This document shows positions 19,698 to 28,253 of a stretch of DNA of 64,000 nucleotides, piece by piece. The DNA is from Helicobacter rodentium ATCC 700285. GTDB taxonomy: Bacteria > Campylobacterota > Campylobacteria > Campylobacterales > Helicobacteraceae. The first letter of the stretch is position 1; each line of letters begins with the position of its first letter. The stretch is from assembly GCF_000687535.1 (NCBI RefSeq), contig NZ_JHWC01000002.1, positions 124,001 to 188,000 on the forward strand. The letters are read 5' to 3'. The notes below the pieces were generated by a model. That model searched no databases. It was not told the origin of the DNA and was given only the letters and a program-made list of their open reading frames with translations. The translations under genes and the position numbers were made by a program.

Positions 19698-19719
19698 TTT
19701 TTTGTAAAATAGCCGATAT
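19693..19719 (+). promoter_or_regulatory. Sigma28 (FliA) promoter of flgM
   Basis: TTTAGTTT (19693-19700), 11 bases of spacing, then GCCGATAT (19712-19719). The match to the Campylobacterota sigma28 pattern is strong, and the spacing is the same as at the promoter at 35550-35576. FlgM is a known sigma28-controlled gene, which supports the call. It starts inside the end of the small membrane protein gene. Confidence 0.75.
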
Positions 19720-19750
19720 TATTGGAAATATTTTTTAGAAAGGAGAAAAG

Positions 19751-19996
19751 ATGATTAGTCATTTGATGAGTAATTCGGCTTTTTCAAGCGCGGTTAATCA
19801 AGTGAATAATAAAAATACTTCACAAATTAACAATACTAAAAATGAATCAGTCAGTGAAAAACCTCAATCAGTACAAAGTGCTAAAGATTCTAGTAATGCT
19901 AGATTAGAAGAAATTAAATCTGCTATTAAAAATGGCACTTATAAATTAGATTTAAGGGGGAGTGCTGAAAAGTTGGCACAAGAATTGCTTAGATAG
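19751..19996 (+). CDS. flgM: Anti-sigma-28 factor FlgM
   Basis: An 81-residue inhibitor that holds sigma28 (FliA) until the hook is complete. The N-terminal half is low-complexity Asn/Ser. The C-terminal half has ARLEEIKSAIKNGTYKLDLR and AEKLAQELL, the sigma-binding helices of the family. AAAGGAG is 5 bases upstream. It heads the operon flgM, flgN-like, flgK. Confidence 0.9.
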   Translation: MISHLMSNSAFSSAVNQVNNKNTSQINNTKNESVSEKPQSVQSAKDSSNARLEEIKSAIKNGTYKLDLRGSAEKLAQELLR

Positions 19997-20025
19997 GAGA
20001 TAAGTCTATTTTTAGGAGTTATCTC

Positions 20026-20481
20026 ATGTCTGTGCAGTTTTTAAAAGATGCTTTAGAGGATATTAAAGCACTCATTGCGATTACAGAGCAAGATATTGCG
20101 GATATTAAAAACGCTAACAATGAAGCTATTTTTGCGAGAATCCCTCAAAAAGAGGAATTAACCGCATCTTTCATTCGCAAAAAAGAAGCCTATGCTAAAA
20201 GTATAGAAGAGCGTCTGCGCACGGAATACCCCAATGCAACCTTAGAGGATTTAACCTATGAGGATAAGCAGAGTTTACTAGGAGAGGGTGCTAGTGAATG
20301 CACCGCTGAATTACACGACCAATTAGAAATCCTAAAAAATCTTAATTATCGTTTTGGCAAAATGTCTTTAGCGGTTTCTGAATTTTATACCTCGCTATTA
20401 GGAAAAATTGTTCCCGTTGAAGAACGTGGTTACAAAAAACAAGCTTTAGGTAATGCATCTTTTTTGCATACCGAAGTTTAA
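20026..20481 (+). CDS. flgN: Flagellar chaperone, FlgN-like
   Basis: A 151-residue, mostly helical acidic protein between flgM and flgK. That is the position of the FlgK/FlgL export chaperone in related species (H. pylori HP1120 place). No catalytic motif is visible. The family assignment rests on size, helical content and position rather than clear motifs. It has TAGGAG before the ATG. Confidence 0.6.
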   Translation: MSVQFLKDALEDIKALIAITEQDIADIKNANNEAIFARIPQKEELTASFIRKKEAYAKSIEERLRTEYPNATLEDLTYEDKQSLLGEGASECTAELHDQLEILKNLNYRFGKMSLAVSEFYTSLLGKIVPVEERGYKKQALGNASFLHTEV

Positions 20482-20495
20482 AAAGGGGGTAGGTT

Positions 20496-22322
20496 ATGGG
20501 TGGTTTGCTTTCATCTTTAAATACCCCATATACCGGTTTAACCGGACATCAAGTAATGGTGGATACAACAAGTAACAATATTGCAAATGCGAATAATGAA
20601 TTTTATTCAAGACAGGTTGTAAGAAGCGCAGCGGAAACCCCACTTTGGAAACAAAACTATGCTTTGGGACAAGGGCTTGACATTTTGACGGTGGAACGTG
20701 TGCATGATGAATATAGCTATATGCGTTACAAAAAAGCAGCTTCAGAAAAAACTTATTATGATACAAGTTTTGCAGGACTTAGAGAAGCTTCTTCTTATTA
20801 TCCTGAAATTGATGGAGTAGGGATTTATAACGATTTGCAGAATTATTTTAATGCTTGGAAAGATTTATCTACTAAGGCAGGTGATCCAGCACAAAAAATT
20901 GCATTAGCAGAACAAGCTAATACATTATCTAAAAACATTCAAGAAACACGAAAATCATTGGTTTATCTTCAACAACGATTAAACGACGAAGTTAAAGTTG
21001 CAGTGGAGGAAGTGAATCGTCTAGCAGAACAAATCTCTATTATTAACAAGCAAATCAATGAATATGAAAATCAAGATTTATACAGAAAAGCAAATGATTT
21101 GCGGGATTTGCGCGACCAATATGAATTTGAAATCAACAATTTAATTGGTTGTAGCGTCTTTAAAGAGGAAGTGAAAGGCAGTTGTGCAAATATAAATATT
21201 GCGGATTTTGATGAGGATTACACTTTGACTATTGGGGGAAGATCTATTGTGGATGGGGAATCTTTTCACCCTCTAACTCTTGATAATTCTCAAAATGAAA
21301 GTGGAATCTATACTATTAAATATTTGCGTAGAGACCATAAGGAATACAATTTAACCAATGTATTAAATGAGGGAAAGGTTGGAGGTCTTTTGGATTTGAT
21401 TCGCACCGATGAAGTTTTTAATTGTCAAGGGACTTTAGGAAAGTTGCAGGTTTATATTAACGACTTGGATACTTTTGCGAATGGAATCATAGAAGCAACC
21501 AATAATATTTATGCGCAATGCTCCCAACTAGGTGCGCGTAGTGATAAGCTTTATATTAACACGCAAGATGCACTAACGACAAGTGGTTACAATGTGCGTG
21601 AGGGGAGCTTTAAAGTTGTAATGTATGATAAGCAGGGCAACGAATTAGGAGCGCGTGAAGTCAAGATAGATAATCTTACGAATATGCAAAGCGTGATTGA
21701 TCAGCTCAATGCAAACCTTGACGATAATTTAGATGGCAATGCCTTGAATGATTTTGATGATAGATTCCAAGCGACTTACAACAACGATACGCAAACTTTT
21801 GCTATTACTTCTAAGAATCCTTCAGAGGAAATTTACATTTCCATTCAGGATAATGGGACGAATTTTGCCGGTGCATTTGGCGTGAATCGTTTCTTTGATG
21901 GTAACAACGCAAGTAATATAGAGTTAGCGAATGCTTATCGTGAAGATCCAACCTTGATACGCGCTTATCGCGAAGCGGTAAATGGTAACTTTGAAGTAGC
22001 CAATATGATGCAACAACTTCAATACGATAAAATCACCTTTACAGATGTCTATGATAGGGAGGAGAGATATGAGACGATTAGTGGGTATTTCCGTTTTATT
22101 GCAAGTAAGGTCGCTTCACAAACAGAGGGAACGCAAGTAACGCAGGAAACCAAAGAAGCAGTGTATAGTTCAACCAAAAAAGAATACAAGGCGATTTCAG
22201 AAGTTTCCGTAGATGATGAATTGGTGAATCTCATTAAATTCCAAACAGGTTATAGCGCAAATGCAAAGATGATTTCAGCTATTGATGAAATGATTACCAC
22301 TCTCTTAGGCATTAAGCAATAG
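20496..22322 (+). CDS. flgK: Flagellar hook-associated protein 1
   Basis: A 608-residue hook-filament junction protein. The N-terminal D0 motif QVMVDTTSNNIANANNEFYS and the C-terminal LVNLIKFQTGYSANAKMISA are the conserved halves of the coiled-coil core shared by hook and junction proteins. The middle is a variable, surface-exposed domain. It is exported through the flagellar secretion system with the FlgN-like chaperone encoded just before it (14 bases apart). Confidence 0.93.
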   Translation: MGGLLSSLNTPYTGLTGHQVMVDTTSNNIANANNEFYSRQVVRSAAETPLWKQNYALGQGLDILTVERVHDEYSYMRYKKAASEKTYYDTSFAGLREASSYYPEIDGVGIYNDLQNYFNAWKDLSTKAGDPAQKIALAEQANTLSKNIQETRKSLVYLQQRLNDEVKVAVEEVNRLAEQISIINKQINEYENQDLYRKANDLRDLRDQYEFEINNLIGCSVFKEEVKGSCANINIADFDEDYTLTIGGRSIVDGESFHPLTLDNSQNESGIYTIKYLRRDHKEYNLTNVLNEGKVGGLLDLIRTDEVFNCQGTLGKLQVYINDLDTFANGIIEATNNIYAQCSQLGARSDKLYINTQDALTTSGYNVREGSFKVVMYDKQGNELGAREVKIDNLTNMQSVIDQLNANLDDNLDGNALNDFDDRFQATYNNDTQTFAITSKNPSEEIYISIQDNGTNFAGAFGVNRFFDGNNASNIELANAYREDPTLIRAYREAVNGNFEVANMMQQLQYDKITFTDVYDREERYETISGYFRFIASKVASQTEGTQVTQETKEAVYSSTKKEYKAISEVSVDDELVNLIKFQTGYSANAKMISAIDEMITTLLGIKQ

Positions 22323-22341
22323 AATCTGCATAAGGATTCCT

Positions 22342-23103
22342 TTGTCGCCTAAGCTACCCTTTTTTGACACACCCCTAGAAATTTATTACAATCCTTGGCA
22401 CGGCTGTGTGCGCTTTAGTGAGGGTTGTAGGAATTGCTATGTTTTTGCAATAGATTCCATTATTGGAAAAAACGCTAAGGAGATTTATAAAACGCGTAAT
22501 TTTTATTTGCCTATTGCCAAAAGACGCAATGGAGATTATAAGATTCCAAGTCATTCAAAAATTTGGTTATGTTTTAGCAGTGATTTTTTGCTAGAAAGTG
22601 CTGATGAATGGAGGGATCCTGTATGGAAAATGATTGCAGAGCGTCAAGACTGCACTTTTATATTTTTCACCAAGCGCATTGCAAGATTTAGAGAATGTAT
22701 CCCTAGTGGTTGGGGTAGGGGGTATCCTAATGTGATTGTGGGTTGCAGTGTGGAATCCCAAAAAGAAGCTAATGCGAGGTTGCCTCTATTTTTGGAATCT
22801 CCCATTCTAACGCGTTGGATTATTTGCGCACCGCTTTTAGAAAATATTGACTTAACGCCTTTTTTGGATTCTAGCAAGATTGCAGAAGTTAGTGTAGGTG
22901 GAGAATCGGGATTGAATGCTAGAGTGTGTGATTTTGCTTGGGTGCTGTCTTTACAACGACAGGCAAAACTTGCAGGAATTACATTCCGTTTTCATCAAAC
23001 AGGCGCAAATTTCATAAAAGATTCCAAGCTTTATAGGATTCCAAAGAAATTACAAAGGATTCAAGCGCAAAAAGCAAAGATAGATTGGATTTCTGATAAA
23101 TGA
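22342..23103 (+). CDS. DUF5131 / phage Gp37-Gp68 family protein
   Basis: A 253-residue protein whose start resembles radical-SAM-like phage proteins: YYNPWHGCVRFSEGCRNCYV with three spaced cysteines, then FSSDFLL and VGGESGLNARVC. The family (Gp37/Gp68) is common in prophages and bacterial accessory regions and has no proven reaction. Translation most likely starts at TTG 22342 after AAGGATT. The gene follows flgK by 19 bases, so it may be read with it. It has no phage neighbours. Confidence 0.7.
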   Translation: MSPKLPFFDTPLEIYYNPWHGCVRFSEGCRNCYVFAIDSIIGKNAKEIYKTRNFYLPIAKRRNGDYKIPSHSKIWLCFSSDFLLESADEWRDPVWKMIAERQDCTFIFFTKRIARFRECIPSGWGRGYPNVIVGCSVESQKEANARLPLFLESPILTRWIICAPLLENIDLTPFLDSSKIAEVSVGGESGLNARVCDFAWVLSLQRQAKLAGITFRFHQTGANFIKDSKLYRIPKKLQRIQAQKAKIDWISDK

Positions 23104-23145
23104 AGACAAAATCTAAGTATTTAAGAAATGAGTTTGGTTTAGAGA

Positions 23146-23844
23146 TTAGTCCGAAAAGACACAATTTAATTTATAACCTAAACGAGAATGGTTACGGATA
23201 AGGTCGTAATAGGTTTTGCGGCGAATGCTATTAATGTGCATACGCAAAGAATCCATCGTCATTTGTTGTTCTTTCCAAATTTGGTTATGAAATTCCTCGT
23301 AGGTTACAGGATAGCCATCTGCATTGATGAGTAAGTCTAAAATTTGGCATTCCCTATCTGTTAGTTCAAAAACCGCAAAGCCTTTTAATATGGATTTATC
23401 TCTTCTGCGATAAAAGATCCCTTGTCCTAAATCCATTGTTTGTTCTTTATGAAGTTGTTTGTTGATTCCTAATAGGAGAACAAATAGCTCTTCTAAATCC
23501 ACAGCCTTTTTTATCAATGAACAAGCGTTGAGTTTAATCATTTCGGTAATTTTTTCTTCATCGCTATAAGCAGTCATAAAGATAACGGGAATATTTGGAT
23601 TGGTTTTTCGTATTGTCTTAACCATCGCGATTCCGTCTATTTTTCCTCCTAAATTAATGTCTGTGATGATAATATCAATAACATTATTTTTAAAATGTTT
23701 TAAACCAATTTCACCTTTTTTGGCAGTTAGAATCTTGCGACAGCGACGTTCTAGCGGAATCTTTAGTAAATCTAATGCGACCGGGTCATCTTCTACTATT
23801 AGAATTGTTAAGTTACCAAGCGGTTCAAGTAAAGAAGGCAGCAT
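23146..23844 (-). CDS. Response regulator with C-terminal winged-helix domain
   Basis: A 232-residue orphan regulator. The receiver (about 10-130) has VEDD and a phospho-acceptor in IIITDINLGG. At the beta5 site the usual K-P pair is K-A (LIKKAVD). The second domain (about 150-232) has TDRECQILDLL and a wing near RNHSRLGYKL, like OmpR-type DNA-binding domains. AAGGAC precedes the ATG. No histidine kinase gene is next to it. Confidence 0.8.
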   Translation of the reverse strand: MLPSLLEPLGNLTILIVEDDPVALDLLKIPLERRCRKILTAKKGEIGLKHFKNNVIDIIITDINLGGKIDGIAMVKTIRKTNPNIPVIFMTAYSDEEKITEMIKLNACSLIKKAVDLEELFVLLLGINKQLHKEQTMDLGQGIFYRRRDKSILKGFAVFELTDRECQILDLLINADGYPVTYEEFHNQIWKEQQMTMDSLRMHINSIRRKTYYDLIRNHSRLGYKLNCVFSD

Positions 23845-23927
23845 TTTTGTCCTTAAATTATTCCAAAATATAGTTCTTGAAATAATTGAATAATTGTAAG
23901 AAAATAAAGGTAAAATAACAATAAAAG

Positions 23928-24236
23928 CTATTTTACATTACAAGGGCAATTTTTGTCATTAAATGTTTTTAAAAATTCACAATATAGACAACTTACGCTT
24001 CGTTTTGTGCAAATGATAGGAATGGTTTTCTTTTTTGCTTCTGTGCGAAATTTTTTCATTGTGTTATGGTTTAAAAAATTAGTAAGCATTACCAAACAAT
24101 CTATATTTTGAGGTAACACTTTATGGTTTATGCTCTCTCTCCTTCCGTCCCAATGCGTAATAGACTGACAACCCAAATTTTTTAATACCGCTCTAATGGG
24201 AGTAATTTCATCACCACCAATAACTAAAACAGACAA
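23928..24236 (-). CDS. DUF2325 family protein
   Basis: A 102-residue cytoplasmic protein. It starts SVLVIGGDEI and contains DCLVMLTNFLNH, the Rossmann-like pattern of DUF2325. Four cysteines sit near the end (CxxC and C-P-C). The start is TTG 24236, with AAGGAG 6 bases upstream. It is divergent from fur, and the Fur box lies between them, so iron control of both is plausible. Confidence 0.75.
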   Translation of the reverse strand: MSVLVIGGDEITPIRAVLKNLGCQSITHWDGRRESINHKVLPQNIDCLVMLTNFLNHNTMKKFRTEAKKKTIPIICTKRSVSCLYCEFLKTFNDKNCPCNVK

Positions 24237-24274
24237 TCACGACTCCTTAATTTTGTATGATTTTAATATTTATA

Positions 24275-24293
24275 TAAAATGATAATCAATATC
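24275..24293. promoter_or_regulatory. Fur box between DUF2325 gene and fur
   Basis: By eye, 16 of 19 positions match the classic E. coli-type Fur box, including an unbroken 11-base core ATGATAATCA plus TATC. It lies about 110 bases before the fur start and about 40 bases before the DUF2325 start, so it could serve autoregulation or the divergent gene. Confidence 0.6.
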
Positions 24294-24402
24294 AACTTAA
24301 TATAAAATAAAAATAATTATTACTTTATATTTGATTTATTAGATAATATTTTGCTACAATTAAGAACATTATCTTGATAAAATCATAAATAAGGATTCCT
24401 AA

Positions 24403-24861
24403 GTGAAAAAATACAAAGAATCTCTCAAAACTATTTTGGACAGATTGCATTTATCTATTAAAAAAAATAATCTCAAAAATTCCAAACAACGCGAATTTAT
24501 ACTCAAAGCACTCTATGAGGACGGAGGGCATTTAAGTCCTGAAGATATTTTTGGAATTATCCGTAAAAGTTGCGCGAATGCTAGTATTTCTTCTATTTAT
24601 CGCATTTTGTCATTTCTTGAAAAAGAAGGTTTTATTAGCTCTATTGAAGTGGATAAGAGTGGAAAACGTTATGAGATTGCAAGTGGGCTACACCACGATC
24701 ATATTATTTGTGTAGAATGTGGGAAGATTGAAGAGTTTTGCAACAACGAAATTGAAAGTCTGCAAATAGAAGTTACAAATTCTTACAACGCTAAACCCGT
24801 AGGACATGATATGCTGCTTTATGTAGTATGTGAAAAATGCCTTAAAAAATCTGAAAAATAG
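24403..24861 (+). CDS. fur: Ferric uptake regulator
   Basis: A 152-residue iron-responsive repressor. The N-terminal winged helix (about 20-95) carries SKQREFILKAL and SISSIYRILSFLEKEGFI. The metal-binding half has LHHDHIICVECGKIEEFCN and the C-terminal CEKC cysteine pair for structural zinc. In this group Fur acts on both Fe-loaded and apo targets. The start is GTG 24403. It is convergent with the M15 peptidase gene. Confidence 0.92.
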   Translation: MKKYKESLKTILDRLHLSIKKNNLKNSKQREFILKALYEDGGHLSPEDIFGIIRKSCANASISSIYRILSFLEKEGFISSIEVDKSGKRYEIASGLHHDHIICVECGKIEEFCNNEIESLQIEVTNSYNAKPVGHDMLLYVVCEKCLKKSEK

Positions 24862-24878
24862 AATCTTAATGTTTGTTT

Positions 24879-25709
24879 CTAAAAAGTATTCAAACTCGAA
24901 AGCTTTTTAGCATAACATAAAATTTCCGGGCGATATTCAAAGTGCATTGTATCATAATGCCACCAACGCCCACCCCAAATAAAGTTTTCATTTTCAAAAG
25001 CCTCAATGATTTCAAGTGGAATGGTGGCAACAGATTGAGAATCGCTTAAGGTTTGATTCCTTAAATCCCATAGCCAATAACGCGAATTTGCCACATTAAT
25101 ATCTATCGCAATTCCAAAACTATGTGCGCTTATGTTTTGAGAATTGGCAATTTTGCGCCACTTAAAAGTGCCACCGATATTTTGCAAATAGATTCTAAGA
25201 TAAGGATTGGAATCTATCAGTTTTTCCAAGTGATTTTTAACGCGTTTTAATGCGTCATAAGCACCATTTTTTGTGTTGAATAATATTTCCGTGCCATCTA
25301 ACCAAACAAGAGGTTTTAAATGCTGTTTGACTTCTTTTTCATTTGCTCCATAAAGATGAGAAAAAAGCGTAATATCACGAATCCTAGAGCTATCCTCGTA
25401 AGGCATTTTTGCGAACTTTCCAAGTGGGTAGGGAAAGGTGAAAGAATCTACAAGTTGTGCGTTTTTTAAGTCTTTTTGGTAAGTTAGTGCAGTTGGGGTT
25501 TCTATGGATTTTGATTGGAGATTCCAACTTATATTTTGCCCCTTAAATCTTAAGACATTTTGTGCTTCAAGGTTGAGTGGATTATAGTGTTTGATTAAGC
25601 AGTGTGTGGCAATTTTTGGGTTAAATTCTGGAATCTTGGAGCTTTGCGATTCTGCGCTAAGAAGAATCTGACTAGCTAAAAGACTTGCTAAAATGATTTT
25701 AGAGGACAA
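24879..25709 (-). CDS. M15-family peptidase (VanY-like D-Ala-D-Ala carboxypeptidase), exported
   Basis: A 276-residue periplasmic enzyme. Residues 1-20 (SSKIILASLLASQILLSAES) form a signal peptide. The zinc and catalytic motifs are SAHSFGIAIDI (S-x-H-x-x-G-x-x-x-D) and WHYDTMHFEYRPE. It should trim peptidoglycan stem peptides. I chose TTG 25709 because AAGGA is 6 bases before it and it places the signal peptide at the very start. A longer frame up to 25775 runs inside the DUF493 gene. It overlaps DUF493 by 11 bases. Confidence 0.75.
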   Translation of the reverse strand: MSSKIILASLLASQILLSAESQSSKIPEFNPKIATHCLIKHYNPLNLEAQNVLRFKGQNISWNLQSKSIETPTALTYQKDLKNAQLVDSFTFPYPLGKFAKMPYEDSSRIRDITLFSHLYGANEKEVKQHLKPLVWLDGTEILFNTKNGAYDALKRVKNHLEKLIDSNPYLRIYLQNIGGTFKWRKIANSQNISAHSFGIAIDINVANSRYWLWDLRNQTLSDSQSVATIPLEIIEAFENENFIWGGRWWHYDTMHFEYRPEILCYAKKLSSLNTF

Positions 25710-25947
25710 ATTTAATCCTTGAATCGTAATGTAGTTTTGCAAAGATTGCATCGCGTTCTTCTTGGCTAGACACAAGAACTTCTATATTAATGCTATGATA
25801 TTTGCCTTTACTGCTTTCTTTAGCAGGAGAGTGGATAAATTCTTTATCTATTAACTCTAATGCGGCTAGATACAATTCCTCTTTGCTGCTACCAATAATG
25901 CGGTAATGCCAAGTGCAGGGATATTGAATCTTTTGCTTCTCTTCCAT
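25699..25947 (-). CDS. DUF493 (YbeD-like) protein
   Basis: An 82-residue small cytoplasmic protein with the ferredoxin-like fold expected of DUF493: PCTWHYRIIGSSKEE, then GKYHSINIEVLVSSQEER. Its role is unknown, although the fold recalls ACT-type regulatory domains. The same pairing with ybgC is known from H. pylori. Confidence 0.8.
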   Translation of the reverse strand: MEEKQKIQYPCTWHYRIIGSSKEELYLAALELIDKEFIHSPAKESSKGKYHSINIEVLVSSQEERDAIFAKLHYDSRIKFVL

Positions 25948-25957
25948 TAATATTCCT

Positions 25958-26353
25958 TTATTTTTCTTTTAAGGTGTTAAAAATTTCTTGCGCCCATTGT
26001 GGAATCTTACTAATTTTTTGGGTTTTTGAATCCATACAAACAAGTGTAATGGTAGCGGAAAAAATTTTTTTAGGAGTTGTGGGATTGGTTAAATAAATGT
26101 TTTGCAAAAGCGTTAAAGAAGCGGATTTTTGCTCTAGGATTTGTGTTTTGACTTCCAACAAATCGCCAAGCTTTGCGGGATAATGGAAGCCAATTTGCAT
26201 ATCCTTAACAACAAATCCGATTCCATCTTGCAAAGGTGCGATTCCTTGTTTGAAAAATGCTTCACTGCGTGCGCGTTCGCAATATTTTAAATAGTTTGAA
26301 TGATAAACGATTCCACCACAATCGGTATCCTCGTAATACACTCTTATTTGCAT
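25958..26353 (-). CDS. ybgC: Acyl-CoA thioesterase YbgC
   Basis: A 131-residue hot-dog thioesterase. The N-terminus RVYYEDTDCGGIVYHSNYLKY is the catalytic signature of the YbgC / 4-hydroxybenzoyl-CoA thioesterase group (D17-like Asp in YEDTD, then V-Y-H). It hydrolyses short acyl-CoA or acyl-ACP esters. In some bacteria it is linked to Tol-Pal, which is not nearby here. It is 10 bases before DUF493. Confidence 0.88.
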   Translation of the reverse strand: MQIRVYYEDTDCGGIVYHSNYLKYCERARSEAFFKQGIAPLQDGIGFVVKDMQIGFHYPAKLGDLLEVKTQILEQKSASLTLLQNIYLTNPTTPKKIFSATITLVCMDSKTQKISKIPQWAQEIFNTLKEK

Positions 26354-26377
26354 ATTTTTCCTTTTAACTTTGTTTTA

Positions 26378-27136
26378 TTATAGCAAATTAAATCCAAAAA
26401 ATTCACACAAGATAACGCACAAGAATCCAAAAAACAAAAAAGGAACGAAAGGAATCTCTGTTTGTTGTCTGTTTTTATAGCGTAAAAATAGCAAAACAAA
26501 AAGTGCCAAGTTTGCGCCAAAAAAGATTGCTAAAATTCCTCCTAATCCTCCAAGCCCTGCGCCAAGTGTGCCAAAAACGATAATATCTCCTTCTCCCAAG
26601 ACTTCTTTGCGGGTGAAACTGCCCACAAAAAGCCGCAAAAAACTTGCAATCCCCATAAAACAAAAAGCAAAGAGTAGAGATTCTGCCCAAGAGATGCCAA
26701 GCAAATTTGGAGGTAATGTTACCGCACCATAGCTTATGCCAAATGCTAAATTTAAGTAATTTAAACTATCTGGAATCGCTAGGAATTCCCAATCAATAAC
26801 GCTTAAAACATAAAAACATAGCAGAAGCCAAAAGAGAACAATGCCAAAAATTCCAAGCCACGCACAACAAAAAACCGCTAAGATTCCACCTAAAATTTCA
26901 CTTAGTAAGTAAAAAAGAGGAATCTTAAAGTTGCAATGGCGACATTTTGCGCGACAAAAAAGAAAGGAGAATATAGGAATCTTATCTTTCCACTGAAGTT
27001 TTCTTTGACAATGTGGGCAGAAAGAATACGGAAAGATTAGGCTTAAAGAGCGTGGAATGCGATAGATTAGAACATTTGCAAAAGAGCCAAAACTAAGCCC
27101 AAAACAAAAAATCAAAAACCACTCAAACCATTCCAT
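26378..27136 (-). CDS. Prepilin peptidase (A24 family)
   Basis: A 252-residue membrane aspartic peptidase/methyltransferase with eight or so hydrophobic segments. It starts SFGSFANVLIYRIPRSL, has the zinc CxxC pairs in FCPHCQ and CRHCNF, and an acidic pair in VIDWEFLAIPD and GEGDIIVFG. It cleaves prepilin-like leader peptides. No pilin or secretion genes are in the window. I chose ATG 27136, not the upstream GTG at 27145, because the GTG overlaps the only ribosome site (AAAAAGG). Confidence 0.85.
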   Translation of the reverse strand: MEWFEWFLIFCFGLSFGSFANVLIYRIPRSLSLIFPYSFCPHCQRKLQWKDKIPIFSFLFCRAKCRHCNFKIPLFYLLSEILGGILAVFCCAWLGIFGIVLFWLLLCFYVLSVIDWEFLAIPDSLNYLNLAFGISYGAVTLPPNLLGISWAESLLFAFCFMGIASFLRLFVGSFTRKEVLGEGDIIVFGTLGAGLGGLGGILAIFFGANLALFVLLFLRYKNRQQTEIPFVPFLFFGFLCVILCEFFGFNLL

Positions 27137-27353
27137 AAATTGCACCTTTTTACTACAATTTTACCTAAATTTTATAATATTTTTGCAGATTTTCTCAACT
27201 TTGCAAAGAAGTGGTAGAGGAAAAATAGAGCAAAAACTTCTAATGTTTTCTATGAAAAAAGTAAATCAATTTTTATCTTGAAAGGAGGAGACTTAAGAGC
27301 GGATTAAAATTAAATTTTTTAAAATGTAACTAAACTTACAAAAAAGAGACACA

Positions 27354-28205
27354 ATGAAAACATTAGAATAAATTAAGGCAATGGATAGGTGGCAAGGAAG
27401 TGCTCTTGAGGACGAGTTATTTGCACTTGTTTTAACAAATGATATAGAAAGAGTAAAGGCATTTTTACAAGAGTATCCCTTGCAAGAGAGTTTTTATGAG
27501 GCAAATATTAAAGACGGCACATACAAGCTTTTTTTATTTCAAGTAGAATATGTCATTGCCAAAGCAGCAGTGGCGTATGAAAAATATAAAGACCCTGCAA
27601 TGCTAGAGTTTTTACAAGAATGGGGGCTAAGGATTGATTACCACAGCAAATTCGCGGATAATGCCTTGACAGCATACATTGGATATGGTGGCGAGGATGA
27701 AGTAGTCATCAAATATCTTGTAGATAAGGGCTTAACTTGTGAGAAAATAGCATCTGATTCTGGCTGGAATCCTATGCATTATTGGGCTAGGCATAATAAT
27801 TATAAGGCTCTTAAAATAGCCATTACAAAAGCAGGAGCAAATGTAGATGTGTTAGACGGATCGGGAGAAACACCTTTGTTTCACGCTGTAGAAGAATCTC
27901 CAAACCACAAAGCTACTCAGATTCTAATAGAGCTTGGGGCAAATGTGAATTATTATGTTGGAGCTTTCACTCCCTTAGATAAAGCACAAGGAGCTAGAAA
28001 TAAAAAGCTTCTCAAAGACGCAGGGGCTAAGAGTGCTAGGAGTTTTCGCAAGATTATAGACGAGGCATATTTGGCATTTGGGGTAGATCTTAACAATAGA
28101 AAGAGTTTTGATGAAAATTATCATAAATTAACAGACGAGCAACACGCAGAAATATATAAACTCATCAATCAAGGAATTGCTGAAATGATGAGCAAAGGAA
28201 AATAA
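27354..28205 (+). CDS. Ankyrin-repeat protein (start shortened by an in-frame stop)
   Basis: The frame opens with ATG 27354 and five codons, then a TAA (27369-27371), then ATG 27381 in the same frame. From 27381 the product is 274 residues. It has ankyrin-like repeats at about 105-125 and 140-210 (GWNPMHYWARHNN, GETPLFHAVEE, GANVNYYVGAFTPLDKA). The rest is helical. It has no signal peptide, and the ribosome site at 27381 is poor (AGG only 2 bases away). Placed just before a nuclease-domain protein, it may be an immunity-type partner, but that is inference. Confidence 0.6.
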
Positions 28206-28253
28206 GACAAAAGCAGGTAAAACTACAAACAAATCCACAAAGGAAATCAAAAA

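Noticed and set aside
26475-26690. A frame overlapping the prepilin peptidase on the same strand
   Set aside because: It is a shifted reading of the membrane protein, rich in Arg and Phe in a non-natural pattern.
27145-27145. GTG start for the prepilin peptidase
   Set aside because: The GTG overlaps the Shine-Dalgarno sequence; ATG 27136 has correct spacing.
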